Source: Chlorobiaceae bacterium
GTDB lineage: Bacteria; Bacteroidota; Chlorobiia; Chlorobiales; Chlorobiaceae
Reading direction: 5' to 3'
DNA length: 33,939 bases
Assembly (NCBI GenBank): GCA_013334925.1
Contig: JAAXWP010000031.1
Coordinates: 1-33,939 of the forward strand
A program made the position numbers and the translations under genes. Below the pieces are notes generated by a model that saw only the letters and a list, made by a program, of their open reading frames with translations, had not been told where the DNA came from and searched no databases. This document shows, piece after piece, positions 15,403-25,163 of this stretch. The first letter of the stretch is position 1; each line of letters begins with the position of its first letter.

Positions 15403-15416
15403 ATATGTCTTGATGA

Positions 15417-15962
15417 TCAGATCCCGAGGGAGTGCAGTAGCAGCGGCAGGGCGCAAACGCCGATTGCGACATTCAGCGCACCGCAGATTTTGGTGATGAT
15501 CGCATTCGGTTTGTACCAGGTGAACGGCAGGAGGATGGTCAGGCCGTTGATGAGCAGCAGCACGGTGCCGAGGGGCCAGATCTTGCCAAGCATGAACGCC
15601 TTGTAGCTGAAGAGAGCGGTCATGAAGAAGATTCCGAGAAAGAAGTGGGCGTAAACTTTCTTGTCGCCGGGATTGTAGAAATGAAGAGCTACGACAACCC
15701 AGAACAGGCCATAGGTGGCGAAGATTGTCCCGACGTACACGCGAGCTTCTGGAGGCATACCCACATCGAACAGGTAGAGGCTGACGGCCGTGAAAATCTG
15801 GGCAACACCGCCGAACCACAAGGCAATATGCGCAAGACTTCTGCCGAGTTTCCCGTGATCGGTTTCGCTGTTCAGCCCGAATCCGAGCTGCTCAAGGCCA
15901 AATACCCACACAGTCACGACCAGACCGAATACTCCGATTGCTTCCGGATTGACAACATTCAT
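15417..15962 (-). CDS. satP: Acetate uptake transporter, SatP/YaaH (GPR1/FUN34) family
   Basis: This is a 181-aa membrane protein of the AceTr family that carries acetate and succinate across the inner membrane. It begins MNVVNPEAIGVFGLV, matching the family NPxPLGL signature, and has six hydrophobic segments. Start 15962 is chosen because AGGAG lies eight bases upstream on this strand; the upstream open frame lacks membrane character. Photoassimilation of acetate together with CO2 is well known in green sulfur bacteria, so a role in acetate supply is reasonable. It stands alone on its strand, divergent from the MFS gene with a 274-nt gap between them. Confidence 0.88.
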   Translation of the reverse strand: MNVVNPEAIGVFGLVVTVWVFGLEQLGFGLNSETDHGKLGRSLAHIALWFGGVAQIFTAVSLYLFDVGMPPEARVYVGTIFATYGLFWVVVALHFYNPGDKKVYAHFFLGIFFMTALFSYKAFMLGKIWPLGTVLLLINGLTILLPFTWYKPNAIITKICGALNVAIGVCALPLLLHSLGI

Positions 15963-16236
15963 CGGAAGAGCTCCTTTCTCTTTTGTGTTGGAAAAATGGA
16001 ATGAAAAGCCGGTCTCCGGGCGTCCATGCCGCCTGGGCAGGTGTGAATTCCGAAAACCGAGCCCAAAGTTACCGTTAATAATCGTCAATTCGTATTTGTT
16101 TATATGACGTTCCGGATGTATAGGGGGTTTAACTCACGAGCGACGCGTTTTTCCGGGCCCCTTATGAAATCCGTCCGTTTTTTATACTTTGTCTGCTGCA
16201 ATGCTATCCGGTGACCTGAAATGACGATGTAACGCA

Positions 16237-17553
16237 ATGAGCGCAGCAGCAGAAGACCCCTCTACGGTAAACTCCGACAATCCAGAAAATCAAGCCCCTT
16301 CCGGACTGAAATCACGGTTGTTATCGGCCTTTCCTGCATTTGCCAGCCGAAATTTCCGACTCTATTTCACCGGCCAGATCATCTCCATGATCGGCACCTG
16401 GCTGCAGATGGTCGCCCAGGGCTGGCTCGTGCTCGAAATGACCGGTTCCGCATACTGGGTGGGCGTCGCTGCGGCCACATCGACTCTTCCTACCCTGTTT
16501 CTTTCGCTGATCGGCGGCGTGATCGTGGATCGTTATCCGAGGAAAACGATCCTGCTCTGGACGCAATCGCTGTCCATGATTCTGGCCTTTGTTCTCGGTA
16601 CGGTTACGCTGACCCACATCGTGACCATCCCGATCATTCTGACGCTGGCATTCATGCTTGGTTGTGTCGGTTCAGTGGCGACCCCGGCCATTCAGGCCTT
16701 CCTGAGTGAAATGGTCGATCGCAACCAGCTCCACTCGGCAGTAGCCCTGAATGCCTCGATTTTCAATGCTTCAAGAGTTATCGGGCCGGCCATTGCAGGC
16801 CTCATGATCTCCTGGATCGGGACGGGCGGCGCTTTCGTGGCCAATGGTCTGAGTTATGTGGCCGTAATTATCGCCCTGCTGGCCATAAGCACAACGGCGG
16901 CAGCCCCGAGGGCGGCGAACGAGCATCCCCTGCAGTCGATCCGTGACGGAATTGCCTATACCTGGAAGCACCCCCTGCTGCGAGCGATCGTGCTGTTCGT
17001 TTCGGCGGTATCGATTTTCGGCTGGTCGTTCATGGCGATGCTGCCGGTGGTCGCCAAGCAGCGCTTTGGTCTCGGCGCCTCGGGTATGGGCATCCTGTTT
17101 TCGGCCTTCGGGCTCGGCTCGCTTACGGCAACCTTCTTTGTCTCGATGTCGAGTGGCAGGATAAGCCCTGAAAAGATGATTATCGGGGGAATCCTTACGT
17201 TTTCGCTTTCCCTGGTTGCCTTTACCTTTGCGCCGGGAGTCCTGCCCGGACTCGGGTTTCTGTTCATCTCCGGCCTTGGGATGCTCTCGGCTTTCGCCAC
17301 CATGACCGCGACGGTGCAGCGTCTTGTCGAGGATCGTTACCGTGGCCGGGTCATGAGTATTTACCTGATGGTGCTGATGGGGCTGATGCCGGTAGGTAAT
17401 TTCCTGATCGGGATTATTTCCGAGCATTTCGGGACCTCTGCTGCCATTCGGGCCAGCACGCTGGTGACTCTTGTCGCCACAGGCGTGCTCATCGCCTCCC
17501 GCCCTGGCATTTACCGTGCGTGGGATCTCTATCGCAGCAGGATGGAGCACTGA
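16237..17553 (+). CDS. MFS exporter, EntS/DUF894-like
   Basis: This is a 438-aa major facilitator superfamily transporter of the EntS-like group. The N-terminal part contains FRLYFTGQIISMIGTWLQMV (about residues 36-55) and the typical A-motif between helices 2 and 3 (GGVIVDRYPRKTIL, residues 93-106). About twelve hydrophobic segments are visible, with a central loop around residues 220-240. This group exports siderophores, drugs and other small molecules. The start at 16237 lacks a strong ribosome-binding site, but no better start exists close to the first helix. The msrB gene follows by 48 nt and may be in the same transcript. The substrate is unknown. Confidence 0.85.
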   Translation: MSAAAEDPSTVNSDNPENQAPSGLKSRLLSAFPAFASRNFRLYFTGQIISMIGTWLQMVAQGWLVLEMTGSAYWVGVAAATSTLPTLFLSLIGGVIVDRYPRKTILLWTQSLSMILAFVLGTVTLTHIVTIPIILTLAFMLGCVGSVATPAIQAFLSEMVDRNQLHSAVALNASIFNASRVIGPAIAGLMISWIGTGGAFVANGLSYVAVIIALLAISTTAAAPRAANEHPLQSIRDGIAYTWKHPLLRAIVLFVSAVSIFGWSFMAMLPVVAKQRFGLGASGMGILFSAFGLGSLTATFFVSMSSGRISPEKMIIGGILTFSLSLVAFTFAPGVLPGLGFLFISGLGMLSAFATMTATVQRLVEDRYRGRVMSIYLMVLMGLMPVGNFLIGIISEHFGTSAAIRASTLVTLVATGVLIASRPGIYRAWDLYRSRMEH

Positions 17554-17601
17554 GGGAACCGTTTTTGCTTCATGCTGGTTGTGGGGAGAAAGACAGATCT
17601 C

Positions 17602-18162
17602 ATGACGCGACCGTTGCTCATCTCACTGATGCTGATGCTGGTATGCTCTTCATGCCAGGCTCGTGTACCGTTACCCGAATCACGAACTTCCGCACCCATG
17701 CACGACACAAACCGACCGGTGAATCCCTACTACTCGAGAACCGATACCACGAAGCTCGATGTGCCTGATTCCATCTGGAAGCGGGTGTTGCCGCCCGATC
17801 TTTACGAAGTGGCGCGCCATGGCGCGACCGAGCAGGCATTTATCGGAAAATACTGGGATTACGAGGGAAAAGGGACCTATTACTGCGCAGCATGCGGCAA
17901 CCGCCTTTTTCGCTCCGACGCCAAATTCGCCAGTACCTGTGGCTGGCCCAGCTTTTTTGAGCCTGCCCGACCGGGAAGTGTCGTCTACAGGGAGGACCGC
18001 TCTTACGGCATGGTTCGTACCGAGGTGCTCTGCGGTCGTTGCGGTGCCCATCTCGGCCATGTGTTCGATGATGGTCCTCCGCCAACAGGAAAACGCTTCT
18101 GCATGAATTCGATCTCACTCGAGTTCGAACCGGACAGACCGGAAACGAAAAAGCCGCAGTGA
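17602..18162 (+). CDS. msrB: Peptide-methionine (R)-S-oxide reductase, exported
   Basis: This is a 186-aa MsrB that reduces methionine-R-sulfoxide in damaged proteins. The zinc-binding pairs CAAC (in YYCAACGNRLF) and CGRC (in LCGRCGAHLGH) are present, and the catalytic cysteine is C167 in RFCMNSISL. The N-terminus (MTRPLLISLMLMLVCSSCQA) is a signal peptide with two possible lipobox cysteines, so the enzyme probably works in the periplasm, possibly lipid-anchored, and repairs exported proteins such as cytochromes. The start at 17602 is preferred because it gives a standard signal sequence; an ATG at 17572 is in frame. The stop codon lies in the loop of a strong terminator. Confidence 0.93.
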   Translation: MTRPLLISLMLMLVCSSCQARVPLPESRTSAPMHDTNRPVNPYYSRTDTTKLDVPDSIWKRVLPPDLYEVARHGATEQAFIGKYWDYEGKGTYYCAACGNRLFRSDAKFASTCGWPSFFEPARPGSVVYREDRSYGMVRTEVLCGRCGAHLGHVFDDGPPPTGKRFCMNSISLEFEPDRPETKKPQ

Positions 18163-18180
18163 CCCTGCGGCTTTTTCGTT
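18144..18180. terminator. Bidirectional intrinsic terminator between msrB and emrB
   Basis: A perfect 16-bp stem (arms 18144-18159 and 18165-18180, GC core GCCGCAG/CTGCGGC flanked by A5/T5) encloses a 5-nt loop. The A/T runs give a T-tract on both strands, so it can end both the + strand msrB transcript and the - strand efflux operon, whose last gene stops at 18208. The msrB stop codon is inside the hairpin. Confidence 0.92.
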
Positions 18181-18207
18181 CGGATTTCTTGTCGATATGC
18201 GGCTGGC

Positions 18208-19833
18208 TCAGTGAACTCCGGACATGTCGGCTTTCTCGTTTTTGTCCACCCTGATCAGGAGCAGCAGCGGCAGGCAGATCAGGAACAGCAGGGCGATCAG
18301 CTTGAAGGCGTCCATATAGGCAAGATGGTAGCTCTGCGTCGTCACGGTATATTCGAGCGCTTTCATGGCCATCTGCTGAGCATCGACCGGGGAGCTGGTC
18401 GTCGTGCCCAGTGCCTGCTGGACTCCGCTGATTCTCGTCACTGCCGCAGGATCGTAAGGCGACAGGTGGGTCAGGATTTCCGAACGGTGCATCGCCACCC
18501 GTTTGGCGATGTAGGTGTTGGTGATGGCGATGCCGAACGAACCTCCGAGCTGGCGCACCATGTTGTTCAGGCCTGTCGCCTGGCCGATATCCTTGCCATG
18601 CAGTCCGCTGACGGCGAGCATGGTGACCGGGATGAAGATGAATCCGAGTGCGAGACCTCTGAGCAGCAGGATCCAGAAGAAATTCGATGCGCCCGACTGC
18701 ATCGTCTGCATGCCCAGCTCCCAGCAGAACAGAAAGAAGGCCGTCATGCCGAACGCCATGAGCGCTTTCGGTGATGCCCCTTTCTGCAGAGCGATGCCGA
18801 GGGGCAGTGAGATCACGCCGGTCAGCATGGCGCTGGGAAAGAGCACCAGGCCGGTCAGGAGGGCCGTAAAGCCAAGGAGCCGCTGAACGAACACCGGAAA
18901 GACGAACAGTGACCCGTACAGGCCATAGCCGACAATGAAAGTCAGCACGGCTCCGATGGCCAGGTTCTTGCTTCGGCCAAGCACCGAAAGATCAACGGCC
19001 GGGTGTTCGGTATGCAGTTCATGCCAGACGAAAGCTGCGAGCGATACGACGGCAATGATCGTGAACCAGGTGATATAGCTGGTTTCGAACCAGTCCTTCG
19101 ACTCACCGCGTTCGAGGATGAACTGCAGCGACCCGATTCCCACGCTCAGGAGGGCGATGCCTGCCCAGTCGATCTTCTCGACCGTGTGCTGCACTTTCGG
19201 CTCCTTGACGAAGGTCAGTGAAGCCCAGGCGGCCAGGAGTCCTACCGGGATGTTGACGAAAAAGCACCACTCCCAGGAGAAGTAATCGACCAGCCAGCCG
19301 CCGAGCAGCGGGCCGATCGTCGGACCGAGCACCAGGCCCATCGAGAAGATGCCCGTAGCGGCACCACGCTCTTCCGGCTTGAAGGTTTCATACAGAATGG
19401 CCTGGGATGTCGGCAGGAGCGCACCACCGCCGATACCCTGGATGAAACGGAACAGCACCAGCATCCAGATATTCGTCGAGATTCCGCACAACAGCGAAGC
19501 TGCGGTGAAGAGCAGGATCGAGCCGACGAAATAGTTTCGCCGCCCCAGAAGCTGGCCGAGGAATCCCGAAAGCGGAATGATGATGACGTTGGCGATCGCA
19601 TAGCTCGTGACCACCCAGGAGACATCCTCGATGCTTGCCCCCAGATTGCCGCTGATATGGTTCAGTGCAACGTTGACGATGGTCGTGTCGATGAGTTCGA
19701 GCATTGCCGCGACGATCACCGTGGCGGTGATGATCACTTTGCGGATGCCGGTCTCATAGTTATGCGCCGGCAACTGGTGCGCCGCATCGGCGACCAGTGC
19801 TGTGGCGGTATTTGCAGTCTGTTCTGAATTCAT
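18208..19833 (-). CDS. emrB: EmrB/QacA-type drug:H+ antiporter (DHA2 family)
   Basis: This is a 541-aa MFS protein of the DHA2 family with about fourteen hydrophobic segments. Family features include LIDTTIVNVALNHISGNLG (residues 45-63, motif D1) and the motif A/C-type stretch FSMGLVLGPTIGPLLGG (residues 161-178). It is the inner-membrane pump of a tripartite system, last in a four-gene operon after tolC, uspA and the membrane fusion protein. With EmrA and TolC it should expel hydrophobic compounds or anions across both membranes. The start has no clear ribosome-binding site; it lies 58 nt after the fusion-protein stop. Confidence 0.9.
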   Translation of the reverse strand: MNSEQTANTATALVADAAHQLPAHNYETGIRKVIITATVIVAAMLELIDTTIVNVALNHISGNLGASIEDVSWVVTSYAIANVIIIPLSGFLGQLLGRRNYFVGSILLFTAASLLCGISTNIWMLVLFRFIQGIGGGALLPTSQAILYETFKPEERGAATGIFSMGLVLGPTIGPLLGGWLVDYFSWEWCFFVNIPVGLLAAWASLTFVKEPKVQHTVEKIDWAGIALLSVGIGSLQFILERGESKDWFETSYITWFTIIAVVSLAAFVWHELHTEHPAVDLSVLGRSKNLAIGAVLTFIVGYGLYGSLFVFPVFVQRLLGFTALLTGLVLFPSAMLTGVISLPLGIALQKGASPKALMAFGMTAFFLFCWELGMQTMQSGASNFFWILLLRGLALGFIFIPVTMLAVSGLHGKDIGQATGLNNMVRQLGGSFGIAITNTYIAKRVAMHRSEILTHLSPYDPAAVTRISGVQQALGTTTSSPVDAQQMAMKALEYTVTTQSYHLAYMDAFKLIALLFLICLPLLLLIRVDKNEKADMSGVH

Positions 19834-19891
19834 GAGACGGAATGATAAGTATCAGGCACGGTGGCGGGCAGATGATCGCGTTGCGAAGCCA

Positions 19892-20881
19892 TTATTTCAC
19901 TTTCACTTCGGCGATGACATTCATGCCGGCGGCCAGAGGTGCATCGGGTTTCTGATCGAAGACGATTTTCACCGGGACCCGCTGCGTCACCTTCACGAAA
20001 TTGCCGCTGGCGTTGTCCGGAGGCAGCAGCGTGAATTTTGCTCCGGTTCCTGCCGAGATCGATTCGACATGCCCCTTGAACTCCTTTCCGGGGAAAGCAT
20101 CGACGGTGATGATCACCGGCTGACCGGGGCGCATGTGCTCGAGCTGCGTCTCCTTGAAGTTTGCTACAACCCAGAGATCGCTGCTGCCGACAATGGCGAT
20201 GAGCTGCTGGCCCGGGGCGACATACTGGCCGGGCTGCACGTTCTTTTTCGAGATACGTCCAGCTGCCGGAGCGGTGATTTCCGCCCATGAGAGCTGCAGT
20301 TCTGCGTTTTTCAGTTCAGCCTCTTTGAGCTTGACCTGGGCGAGTGACGCCTCGTACTGGTCACCTGCAGCGGCCCTCTGGGCAACCGACGCGGTCGCGC
20401 CTGCCTGAGCGGCATCGAGTTCCGACTTCGAGATCACATCCTTCTGCTGCAGGTTACGGCTTCTCCGGAGGTCGGCTTCGAGTTTTGTCGCTGAAGCTGA
20501 AGCAGCGGTGATCGATGCTTTGGCAGCCGACACTGCAGCCTTCGCTGACATCAGGGCCGCTTCTGCCATGTCGCGGCGGATCTGGTAATCCGAGGGGTCG
20601 ATTCTGATCAGCACATCGCCTTTGGCAACCCGCTGGTTGTCCCTGACCGTCACTTCGACCACCTTGCCGGGAACACGAGGAATGACCGGATAGATGTCGC
20701 CCTCGATCTGTGCATTGTCCGTTTCGACATAACTGAAGGAGCGGAAAACTTTTATGCCTCCCCAGACAAGGCCGATGACCGCAAGGATGCCGAATATGAC
20801 CATGCGGATGCGTGATGCCGGTGTTCCGGCTGCGCCCTGTCCTTTTGCTGCTTCAGGAGTATTTTTCTGCGTTTCTGACAT
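19892..20881 (-). CDS. emrA: HlyD/EmrA membrane fusion protein
   Basis: This is a 329-aa periplasmic adaptor. A cytoplasmic N-terminal tail (MSETQKNTPEAAK) is followed by one membrane helix (residues 27-46, MVIFGILAVIGLVWGGIKVF). The biotinyl-lipoyl-like domain comes next (VETDNAQIEGDIYPVIPRVPGKV, split around residues 52-74), with a long alanine-rich coiled coil (about 95-180) and a beta-barrel half (AAGRISKKNVQPGQYV). It bridges EmrB with the TolC channel encoded upstream. The YVETDNAQI motif is typical of the EmrA branch. The gene sits between uspA (22-nt gap) and emrB in the same operon. Confidence 0.92.
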   Translation of the reverse strand: MSETQKNTPEAAKGQGAAGTPASRIRMVIFGILAVIGLVWGGIKVFRSFSYVETDNAQIEGDIYPVIPRVPGKVVEVTVRDNQRVAKGDVLIRIDPSDYQIRRDMAEAALMSAKAAVSAAKASITAASASATKLEADLRRSRNLQQKDVISKSELDAAQAGATASVAQRAAAGDQYEASLAQVKLKEAELKNAELQLSWAEITAPAAGRISKKNVQPGQYVAPGQQLIAIVGSSDLWVVANFKETQLEHMRPGQPVIITVDAFPGKEFKGHVESISAGTGAKFTLLPPDNASGNFVKVTQRVPVKIVFDQKPDAPLAAGMNVIAEVKVK

Positions 20882-20903
20882 GTATGATCTGACGTTGACG
20901 TTT

Positions 20904-21359
20904 TTACAAAGCTGCTGAAGTTACATAGGTGGCCTCCGCGGATTCGGGGGCCTTGAAAACCAGTACCGGGCATGGCGCGTGTCGCATGACCGTTTCGGTC
21001 GTACTTCCAACCAGAAGCCGGTGGATATTGTTCTCCCCGTGCGAGCCCATGACGATCATATCGATGTTGTGCGTTTTCGCATAGTCGATGATCGCGTCGG
21101 CCGGTGATCCGTATTCGACAGCGAAACGGACCGAGCAGTTATAGGATGATAACATATCCGAGTAGCGCGAAAAATGATGGAGGTGCTCCCTGAGGAGCAC
21201 TCCACGGTCGATACTTCCCTTGCTGCCGATATGCAGGATGACCAGTTCGGTACCTCTCGAGTGGCGCTCGGCGGCATGGATCAGAGCCCGTTCGGATGCG
21301 GCAGAGAAATCTACAGGACAGAGAATGGTTCTGAGGTTTCTGTGTTTGTTGTCGGTCAT
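20904..21359 (-). CDS. Universal stress protein, UspA family
   Basis: This is a 151-aa single-domain Usp. It begins with the beta-strand motif RTILCPVDFSAASERAL (residues 9-25), and the nucleotide-binding motif is near the C-terminus as MGSHGENNIHRLLVGSTTE (about residues 106-124, pattern G-x2-G-x9-G-S/T). That pattern marks ATP-binding Usp proteins. It sits between the TolC and EmrA genes, spaced 14 and 22 nt, which is unusual for an efflux operon and suggests coexpression under the sigma-54 promoter upstream of tolC. A regulatory or stress-sensing role for the pump is possible but inferred. Confidence 0.9.
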   Translation of the reverse strand: MTDNKHRNLRTILCPVDFSAASERALIHAAERHSRGTELVILHIGSKGSIDRGVLLREHLHHFSRYSDMLSSYNCSVRFAVEYGSPADAIIDYAKTHNIDMIVMGSHGENNIHRLLVGSTTETVMRHAPCPVLVFKAPESAEATYVTSAAL

Positions 21360-21373
21360 GCTCCTAACCCTGG

Positions 21374-22720
21374 TTATTTTTCGATCAGGTCGCCTGATGC
21401 GCGCCTGACCGCGTAAGCGTTGAGGACATATTCATATCGTGCCTGGAGGTTTGCCAGTTCGGCATTGGCCAGCCTCGCTTCTGCGTCGAGCAGGTCAAGC
21501 GTCGTACCGAGACCGTTCTGATACCGGATTCTGGCATGTTTTGCCGCCAGGTCGGCCTGAGAGACCTGCAGGGTCGTCGTTCCGATCTTCTCCTCACTGG
21601 TTTTCAGGTCGTTGATCGATTGGCGGACCTCGGCGCGCACCATCTCTTCGGTATCGATACGCTCCTGTTCGGCGGCATGCATCATGGCAGAGGCCTCCTT
21701 TGTCGAAGCGCTGGTCCGGAAGCCGGTGAAGATCGGAACCTGAAGCTGCACGCCCGCCGCGACGTTGGTGCGCATCTCGTTGATATCCGGCTGGTAGCCA
21801 TTGGTGGTTCCCCATGATGCCGAACCGACGATTTTGGGCAGGCCCTCCTTGGCAGACAGCGATTTCCTGTAAGTTGCCGCCTTGTGGTTTTCACGTGCGA
21901 TCATGATCTCCGGACGCTGTTCCAGTGCATTGGCAGCCAGTCTTGTGGCATCCATATCGGTTCTGGTGATGTCGAAGGAGCCTTTAAGATCGAGCGTTGA
22001 GCTTTCCGTCAGACCGCAGAGTCGACGCAGGTTGATCCTCTGATTGTCCAGCTCGGTCTGCAGGTCGATCTTGCGATTGTTGGCATCGGCCAGCCGCACC
22101 TGGGTCGTCAGCAGGTCGTAGCGCGTGGCGACGCCCTCCTGATAGCGCTTCTGCATATGGTCGAGGTTCTGCTGGAGTGCGGCAATCTCCTTGTCCTTCA
22201 CTTTGACAGCCTCCTGCAGGAACAGAACCGAATAGAAAGAGCGAACGGTGGCGAGCGACAGGTCTCGCAGGGTCATGTCGCGTTTATGGGTGGCGGCTTC
22301 ACGGCCAGACTTGGCCATATCGACGGTTCTGCCGCTTCTGCCGAAGTCGAACAGGAGCATTTCGGCGGTGATTCTGGCGTCGTAATTGTCGTTGGGCATG
22401 AACTTCATCGGAACGCCGCCGAACGATATTTCCGAGACAGGGTCGATGTACTGGTATCCAGCCTTGGCGGAAATCTGCGGGAACCACGCGCTGCGCGCCT
22501 GGGTGACTCTCGCCGATGCGGCCTTGACCTCATCGGTGGCCTGCAGTGCTCTGGGATTGTGTTCCCTGGTCAGACGCATAGCTTCGTCGAGCGTCAGGGA
22601 TGATGGTGTTGCTGTGGTCGTGGTTGTTGCCGCTGTTCCCTCTGCCGCCAGGCAAGGCCGTCCTGTTCCGAGACTGGTGGCGAGAAGGATCAGTGGTACA
22701 GAAATGTTACGATTTTTCAT
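21374..22720 (-). CDS. TolC-family outer membrane efflux protein
   Basis: This is a 448-aa outer-membrane channel. A signal peptide (MKNRNISVPLILLATSLG..LAAEG) is followed by the repeated TolC/OEP pattern of long amphipathic helices, with NPRALQATDEVKAASARVTQA in the first half (about residues 55-75) and a matching QADLAAKHARIRYQNGLGTT segment in the second. Start 22720 is chosen over the upstream in-frame codon (22789) because a sigma-54 promoter lies at 22757-22771, downstream of that alternative, and because 22720 gives a proper signal peptide. It is the first gene of the efflux operon. Confidence 0.9.
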   Translation of the reverse strand: MKNRNISVPLILLATSLGTGRPCLAAEGTAATTTTTATPSSLTLDEAMRLTREHNPRALQATDEVKAASARVTQARSAWFPQISAKAGYQYIDPVSEISFGGVPMKFMPNDNYDARITAEMLLFDFGRSGRTVDMAKSGREAATHKRDMTLRDLSLATVRSFYSVLFLQEAVKVKDKEIAALQQNLDHMQKRYQEGVATRYDLLTTQVRLADANNRKIDLQTELDNQRINLRRLCGLTESSTLDLKGSFDITRTDMDATRLAANALEQRPEIMIARENHKAATYRKSLSAKEGLPKIVGSASWGTTNGYQPDINEMRTNVAAGVQLQVPIFTGFRTSASTKEASAMMHAAEQERIDTEEMVRAEVRQSINDLKTSEEKIGTTTLQVSQADLAAKHARIRYQNGLGTTLDLLDAEARLANAELANLQARYEYVLNAYAVRRASGDLIEK

Positions 22721-22756
22721 GGTCTTCAAATAGTTGATATCCAATACCTGTAATTG

Positions 22757-22771
22757 GCAATAACCATGCCA
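22757..22771 (-). promoter_or_regulatory. Sigma-54 (-24/-12) promoter of the tolC-uspA-emrAB operon
   Basis: On the minus strand the sequence reads TGGCATGGTTATTGC, matching the consensus TGGCAYGRNNNTTGC at every defined position with the correct GG-to-GC spacing. Transcription would begin about 12 nt downstream (near 22745), roughly 25 nt before the tolC ATG at 22720. The adjacent divergent gene encodes a sigma-54 activator, which strongly supports the call. Confidence 0.88.
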
Positions 22772-22855
22772 GAAAATGATTTTTGTCAATGTTCAGCTAA
22801 ACCCTTGTGCAGTAAGCCTTTCCATAATCGGAAACAAGTTGGCTCATTTTGTTGT

Positions 22856-22905
22856 TTCTGAATAAATCAGAATATTCTGTTTGTTTGGTTCCGAAAATTT
22901 CAGAA
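22856..22905. promoter_or_regulatory. Candidate upstream activating sequence: clustered TTCTG/CAGAA palindromes
   Basis: TTCTGA (22856-22861) and TCAGAA (22867-22872) form a 6-bp inverted repeat with 5-nt spacing. The second arm overlaps a perfect 12-bp palindrome CAGAATATTCTG (22868-22879), and a further TCAGAA half-site is at 22900-22905. The cluster is about 100 bp upstream of the sigma-54 promoter and just before the activator gene, which fits an enhancer site for that activator and possible autoregulation. Confidence 0.6.
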
Positions 22906-22913
22906 ATGCCTCC

Positions 22914-25022
<2,109 letters not shown>

Positions 25023-25163
25023 GCTCGCATTGCTGTTTCCGTCATCATGCGGATTTCTTACATTTAACGTATTGGAATGTCGTTCTGCGTCCTTTCATGT
25101 TCCCTCCCCCGCTTCCGTGTTTTCGATTGTGTTCCGTCCCACAACCATTAATCGTGAAGCCTC

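Larger units (their letters stand above)
14854..15416. other. Gene-poor stretch between the CooS operon and the acetate transporter
   Basis: No convincing gene is seen in this 563-nt region. Several short open frames exist on the + strand (for example 15192-15413, 73 codons), but none shows a recognisable domain or a clear ribosome-binding site. The first 150 nt are notably AT-rich, unlike the genes around it. The region holds an 11-bp inverted repeat, a 14-bp palindrome and a 10-bp stem-loop near its end. It may contain the operon end, a degraded gene or an unrecognised small RNA. Confidence 0.5.

Noticed and set aside
15192-15413. 73-codon open frame on the + strand
   Set aside because: It has no ribosome-binding site, no domain, and a composition unlike neighbouring genes; too weak to call.
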